Below, piece after piece: positions 34,185-37,590 of a DNA stretch of 37,590 bases. The stretch comes from Nocardioides sp. GTDB lineage: Bacteria; Actinomycetota; Actinomycetes; Propionibacteriales; Nocardioidaceae. The stretch spans positions 1 through 37,590 of the forward strand of contig NZ_JAURVJ010000025.1 of assembly GCF_030655615.1 (NCBI RefSeq), written 5' to 3'. Under the pieces are notes generated by a model, which saw nothing but the letters and a program-made list of their open reading frames with translations, made no database searches and was not told the origin of the DNA. The position numbers and the translations under genes are program-made. Within the stretch, counting starts at the first letter, position 1; the number at the start of each line of letters is the position of its first letter.

Positions 34185-34327
34185 GGGGTGGAGTTTCGTG
34201 CGAGGAGGTGGAGATTCACCGCTGGGGCGGTGGATCTCCTCCTTCTGGCACGAAACTTCATGACAGAAGGAGGAGAAACCCCGCTGCAGCGGTGAATCTC
34301 CACCTCCTGCGCCGAAACTCCCACCCC
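34185..34327. repeat. BIME-like palindromic composite repeat of four modules
   Basis: Four related modules of roughly 27-40 bp alternate in orientation. Modules 1 (34185-34224) and 4 (34288-34327, inverted) share GGAGTTTCG, AGGAGGTGGAGATTCACCGC and TG, and form near-perfect outer arms of about 40 bp. Module 2 (34225-34260, inverted) and module 3 (34261-34287) pair through CTCCTCCTTCTG and CAGAAGGAGGAG. Each pair is also foldable on its own. The element fills the gap between hisE and ribH and starts 5 bp after the ribH stop, so it may also act as a terminator. Its repeat-family status is inferred. Confidence 0.8.
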
Positions 34328-34331
34328 ACCG

Positions 34332-34820
34332 TCAGGCGTCGTAGCCGCGCTTGACGCGCTTGATGGTCTGGGCGGTGACGAGGGCGGCGGAGGTGGCCTC
34401 GTAGCCCTTGTCCTCGCTGGAGCCCTCGAGGCCGGCGCGGTCGAGGGCCTGCTCCTCGGTGTCGCACGTGAGGACGCCGAACCCGACGGCGGTCGTGTGG
34501 TCGAGGGCGACCCGGCCGAGGCCGTCGGTGGCCGCGTTGCAGACGTAGTCGAAGTGGGGCGTGCCGCCGCGGATGACGACGCCGAGCGCGACGACGGCGT
34601 CGTAGCCCTGGGCGGCCAGCGCGGACGCGACGACCGGGAGCTCGAAGGTGCCGGGGACGCGCACGACGACCGGCGCCTCGACGCGGTAGGCCTCGAGCGC
34701 CTTGTGGGCGCCCGCGAGGAGGCCGTCCATGACGACGGTGTGCCAGCTCGCGGCGACCACGGCGACCCGGAGGTCGCGGCAGTCGACGGGCTCGGCGGTG
34801 GGGGCTCCGTGGCCGCTCAT
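34332..34820 (-). CDS. ribH: 6,7-dimethyl-8-ribityllumazine synthase
   Basis: The penultimate riboflavin enzyme, forming capsids or pentamers. [31 protein letters not shown] and [17 protein letters not shown] are the expected motifs. The 162-residue protein starts at an ATG that overlaps the ribBA stop (ATGA). A longer open frame upstream lies inside ribBA and is not RibH-like. Confidence 0.96.
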   Translation of the reverse strand: MSGHGAPTAEPVDCRDLRVAVVAASWHTVVMDGLLAGAHKALEAYRVEAPVVVRVPGTFELPVVASALAAQGYDAVVALGVVIRGGTPHFDYVCNAATDGLGRVALDHTTAVGFGVLTCDTEEQALDRAGLEGSSEDKGYEATSAALVTAQTIKRVKRGYDA

Positions 34821-36103
34821 GCGTGGTCCTCCGTGGTGGTGCGGGCAGCGGTCTGGGGGTCGACGAGGTCGGGCAGGTCGTGGCCCATCCGGTCGCGCTT
34901 GGTCAGCAGGTAGGCGATGTTGTGGTCGTTGGGGTGCGGGGTCAGGGCCACCCGCTCGGCCACGGGCACGCCGTAGAGCTCGAGGTTGTCGACCTTGTCG
35001 GGGTTGTTGGTGAGGAGCCGGACGCTCTCGACCTTGAGGTCCTTGAGGACCTGGGTGGCGGTGCCGTAGTGGCGGGCGTCGGCGGGCAGGCCGAGGTCGA
35101 GGTTGGCGTCGACGGTGTCGCGGCCGCCGTCCTGGAGCTGGTAGGCCTGCAGCTTGGCGACCAGGCCGATGCCGCGTCCCTCGTGGCCGCGGAGGTAGAC
35201 GACGACGCCGCGCCCCTCGGCGACGATCCGCTCCAGCGCCTCGTCGAGCTGGGGGCCGCAGTCGCAGCGGGCGCTGCCGAACACGTCGCCGGTCAGGCAC
35301 TCGGAGTGGACGCGGGTCAGGACCGGCTCGGGCCCGGTGACGTCGCCGTAGACCAGCGCGATGTGCTCGGAGCCGTCGACGGTGATCTTGTAGCCGTAGG
35401 CGGTGAAGTCGCCGTGGCGCGTGGGGAGGCGGGTCTCGGCGACGCGCTCGACGAGGTTCTCGTGGCGGCGGCGGTAGCGGACGAGGTCCTCGATCGAGAT
35501 CATCGCGAGGTCGTGCTCGTCGGCGAACGCGCGCAGCTCGCCGGCGCGCTTCATCGTGCCGTCGTCGTTGACGACCTCGACGAGGACGCCGGCCGGGGTG
35601 AGCCCGGCCAGGGTCGCGAGGTCGACGGCGGCCTCGGTGTGCCCGCGGCGGGCGAGCACGCCGCCGTCGGTGTAGCGCAGCGGGAAGACGTGGCCGGGTC
35701 GGGTCAGCTCCCACGACTCGGTGGCGCTGTCGGCGAGGACGCGCGCGGTGTGGGCGCGGTCGGCGGCACTGATGCCGGTGGAGACGCCGTCGCGGGCGTC
35801 GACCGAGATCGTGTAGGCCGTGCGCAGCTTGTCCTTGTTGTGCGGCGTCATCAGCGGGATCTCGAGCCGGTCGAGCATGTAGCCCGGCATCGGCACGCAG
35901 ATCACGCCGCTGGAGTGGCGGATCGTGAACGCCATCAGCTCCGGCGTCGCCTTGCTGGCGGCGAAGATGATGTCGCCCTCGTTCTCGCGTCCCTCGTCGT
36001 CGACGACCACGACGGCCTTGCCGGCCGCGATGTCGGCGATCGCGCGCTCGACGCTGTCGAGGCGGACCCCGCCGTGCTGCTCGGCGATGCTGGGATAGCT
36101 CAT
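34817..36103 (-). CDS. ribBA: Bifunctional DHBP synthase / GTP cyclohydrolase II
   Basis: A 428-residue fusion. The N-terminal half makes 3,4-dihydroxy-2-butanone 4-phosphate ([28 protein letters not shown]). The C-terminal half opens GTP; its zinc Cys residues are in [15 protein letters not shown] and [11 protein letters not shown] is intact. The ATG at 36103 overlaps the ribE stop (ATGA). Together with ribD, ribE and ribH it completes the route from GTP and ribulose 5-phosphate to riboflavin. Confidence 0.96.
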   Translation of the reverse strand: MSYPSIAEQHGGVRLDSVERAIADIAAGKAVVVVDDEGRENEGDIIFAASKATPELMAFTIRHSSGVICVPMPGYMLDRLEIPLMTPHNKDKLRTAYTISVDARDGVSTGISAADRAHTARVLADSATESWELTRPGHVFPLRYTDGGVLARRGHTEAAVDLATLAGLTPAGVLVEVVNDDGTMKRAGELRAFADEHDLAMISIEDLVRYRRRHENLVERVAETRLPTRHGDFTAYGYKITVDGSEHIALVYGDVTGPEPVLTRVHSECLTGDVFGSARCDCGPQLDEALERIVAEGRGVVVYLRGHEGRGIGLVAKLQAYQLQDGGRDTVDANLDLGLPADARHYGTATQVLKDLKVESVRLLTNNPDKVDNLELYGVPVAERVALTPHPNDHNIAYLLTKRDRMGHDLPDLVDPQTAARTTTEDHA

Positions 36104-36756
36104 GACGTTGCTCCTTCGGTGCTGCGGTGCGTGCCGGTCGTGCCGGTCGTGCCGGCGCTCGGGCCGAGGTGGGCCGCGAGCAGCTTCTCGACGTGCTTGG
36201 CGAGGATGTCGACCTCGAGGTTGACCCGGTCGCCGGGCTGGCGCAGGCCGAGGGTGGTGCGGGCGAGGGTCTCGGGGATGAGGCTCACGGTGAACGACTC
36301 CGCCCCGGCCTCGACGACCGTCAGGCTCACACCGTCGACGGTGATGGAGCCCTTGTCGACGAGGTACCTGCCGAGCGACGGCGGCATCGAGACCTCGACG
36401 ACCTCCCAGTGCTCGCTCGGGTGGCGTCGTACGACGTGACCGACGGCGTCGACGTGGCCCTGGACGATGTGGCCCCCGAGGCGCTTGTCGGCCGTCACGG
36501 CCCGCTCGAGGTTGACCCGGTCGCCGGGCTGCACGCCGTGGAGGCTCGTCTTGTCGAGCGTCTCCTGCATGACGTCGGCGGTCCACAGGACGCCGTCGTG
36601 GGTGACCACGGTCAGGCAGCAGCCGTTGACGGAGATCGAGTCGCCGAGCCCGGCGTCCTCGAGCACGGTCGCGGCGCGCACGGTGAGGCGGATCGCGTCG
36701 CCCTGGTGCTCGATGGCCTCGACGGTGCCGAGCTCCTCGACGATTCCGGTGAACAT
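36100..36756 (-). CDS. ribE: Riboflavin synthase alpha chain
   Basis: It dismutates two lumazine molecules to riboflavin. The 218-residue trimeric enzyme has two lumazine-binding repeats ([20 protein letters not shown], and a second starting near [12 protein letters not shown]). [10 protein letters not shown] and [13 protein letters not shown] are the paired motifs. The tail ([19 protein letters not shown]) is low complexity and encoded partly by a 9-bp tandem repeat. The ATG overlaps the ribD stop by one base (TGATG). Confidence 0.95.
   Translation of the reverse strand: MFTGIVEELGTVEAIEHQGDAIRLTVRAATVLEDAGLGDSISVNGCCLTVVTHDGVLWTADVMQETLDKTSLHGVQPGDRVNLERAVTADKRLGGHIVQGHVDAVGHVVRRHPSEHWEVVEVSMPPSLGRYLVDKGSITVDGVSLTVVEAGAESFTVSLIPETLARTTLGLRQPGDRVNLEVDILAKHVEKLLAAHLGPSAGTTGTTGTHRSTEGATS
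36131..36157. repeat. 9-bp tandem repeat in the ribE tail
   Basis: GTGCCGGTC occurs twice, followed by GTGCCGGCG, encoding the Gly/Thr-rich C-terminus of RibE. It is a minor local slippage repeat. Confidence 0.85.
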
Positions 36757-37590
36757 CAGGTCTCCTTGTGGGGTTGCAGCGTGAAGCGGACGTTGGGCTC
36801 CTCGCCGGGGACGTCGGCGGGCACGTCCAGCACGGTCACGTCGGTGACCGTGGGACGCAACGCGTCGGCGATGGTGGTGATTCCGAGGTCGGCCACGGCC
36901 GACAGGCCCGCGCCGAGGAGCATCGGGGCGACGTAGACGACGATCTCGTCGACGAGCCCGGCCCCGAGGAACGCCGCGGCCAGCGTCGGGCCGCCCTCGA
37001 GGAAGACGTGCTGGCGGTCGCGGGCGAAGAGCGCGGCGAGCGCCTCGTGCGGGTCGCGGGTGCGGACGTGGAGCGTCTCGGCATCTGCGTTGAAGACGCG
37101 ACGGTCGGCCGGGAGGTCGCGCTCCCCCATCACGACGCGCAGCGGCTGGACGGCGAGCGGTGCGTCGTCGGCGTCGCGGACCGTGAGCAGCGGGTCGTCG
37201 ACGGCGATCGTGCCGCTGCCGACGAGCATCACGTCGCACAGCGCCCGCAACCGGTGGGTGTCGCGGCGGGCGGCGGTCGACGAGACCCAGCGCGAGGTGC
37301 CGTCGGCGGCGGCGCTGCGGCCGTCGAGCGTGGTGGCGAACTTCCAGGTGACGAAGGGCCGGCCGTGCTTGACGGCGACCGTCCAGACCCGGTTGAGCGC
37401 CCGCGCCTGGTCGACCAGCAGCCCGTCCTCGACCTCGATGCCCGCCGCGCGGAGCGTCTCGGTGCCACCGGCGGCGACCGGGTTGGGGTCGCGCTGGGCG
37501 ACGACCACCCGGCGTACGCCGGCCGCGACGAGGGCCTGCGAGCACGGGCCGGTGCGCCCGGTGTGGTTGCACGGCTCGAGCGTGACGACG
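36756..37590 (-). CDS. ribD: Riboflavin deaminase/reductase, 5' end missing
   Basis: Truncated by the right edge. The visible part begins in the deaminase domain zinc region ([13 protein letters not shown]), followed by [19 protein letters not shown]. It then holds the whole reductase domain ([48 protein letters not shown]). It performs two successive steps after GTP cyclohydrolase. The promoter and any FMN riboswitch lie beyond the window. Confidence 0.95.
   Translation of the reverse strand, partial: VVTLEPCNHTGRTGPCSQALVAAGVRRVVVAQRDPNPVAAGGTETLRAAGIEVEDGLLVDQARALNRVWTVAVKHGRPFVTWKFATTLDGRSAAADGTSRWVSSTAARRDTHRLRALCDVMLVGSGTIAVDDPLLTVRDADDAPLAVQPLRVVMGERDLPADRRVFNADAETLHVRTRDPHEALAALFARDRQHVFLEGGPTLAAAFLGAGLVDEIVVYVAPMLLGAGLSAVADLGITTIADALRPTVTDVTVLDVPADVPGEEPNVRFTLQPHKET

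Noticed and set aside
34136..34354. Short open frames on both strands across the palindromic repeat
   Set aside because: The frames follow from the repeat's symmetry; each encodes the same Arg/His-rich pattern, with no start signal or family match.

Overview
The window is about 37.6 kb of high-GC actinobacterial chromosome. The gene order suggests a Nocardioides-like member of the Propionibacteriales: arginine cluster, pheST, infC-rpmI-rplT-trmH, hisE-hisG and the riboflavin genes. Mycothiol-type MDMPI proteins, a SARP regulator and many apparently leaderless promoters fit this. Species assignment is inference. No insertion sequence, CRISPR array, tRNA gene or prophage was seen.

Left edge (1-325): an rRNA-type promoter and AT-rich leader on the minus strand, reading off the window, presumably into a 16S gene. 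Next (325-10572, minus strand) is a tightly overlapped operon in the order argC, ACT-domain protein, argJ, argB, argD, argF, argR, argG, Nudix hydrolase, argH, mpg. It is headed by a sigma70-like promoter overlapped by two tandem ARG-box-like palindromes. Unusual parts are the ACT protein between argC and argJ, the long E. coli-type ArgG, the Nudix gene, and an altered carbamoyl-phosphate motif in ArgF.

10.6-17.4 kb: an MDMPI-type protein and a DrrAB-like ABC exporter (plus strand) face a 1034-residue SARP/AfsR-like regulator. The regulator gene sits at the end of a pheS-pheT-aldo/keto reductase-regulator operon (minus strand). Three 11-bp direct repeats precede the exporter, as expected for a SARP operator.

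21-26 kb: an accessory block between the conserved pheST and trmH segments. It holds a DUF817 membrane protein and two divergent regulator/enzyme pairs, each with a perfect inverted repeat between them (WYL regulator with a TIGR03086-like protein; TetR regulator with an SDR). An orphan soluble PAS histidine kinase follows.

26-29 kb (minus strand): SseB-family gene, then a roughly 280-nt infC leader with a terminator-like hairpin, then infC, rpmI, rplT and trmH. infC appears to start at ATC. trmH and the kinase gene at 29660 appear to start at CTG codons embedded in CTGA stop/start overlaps.

29-37.6 kb: a small membrane protein, a P-loop kinase, a secreted C39-like peptidase and an aldose epimerase (plus strand); a PH-like protein, hisG and hisE (minus strand); a 143-bp palindromic repeat composite resembling a BIME; and ribH, ribBA, ribE and partial ribD (minus strand), with ribD running off the right edge.
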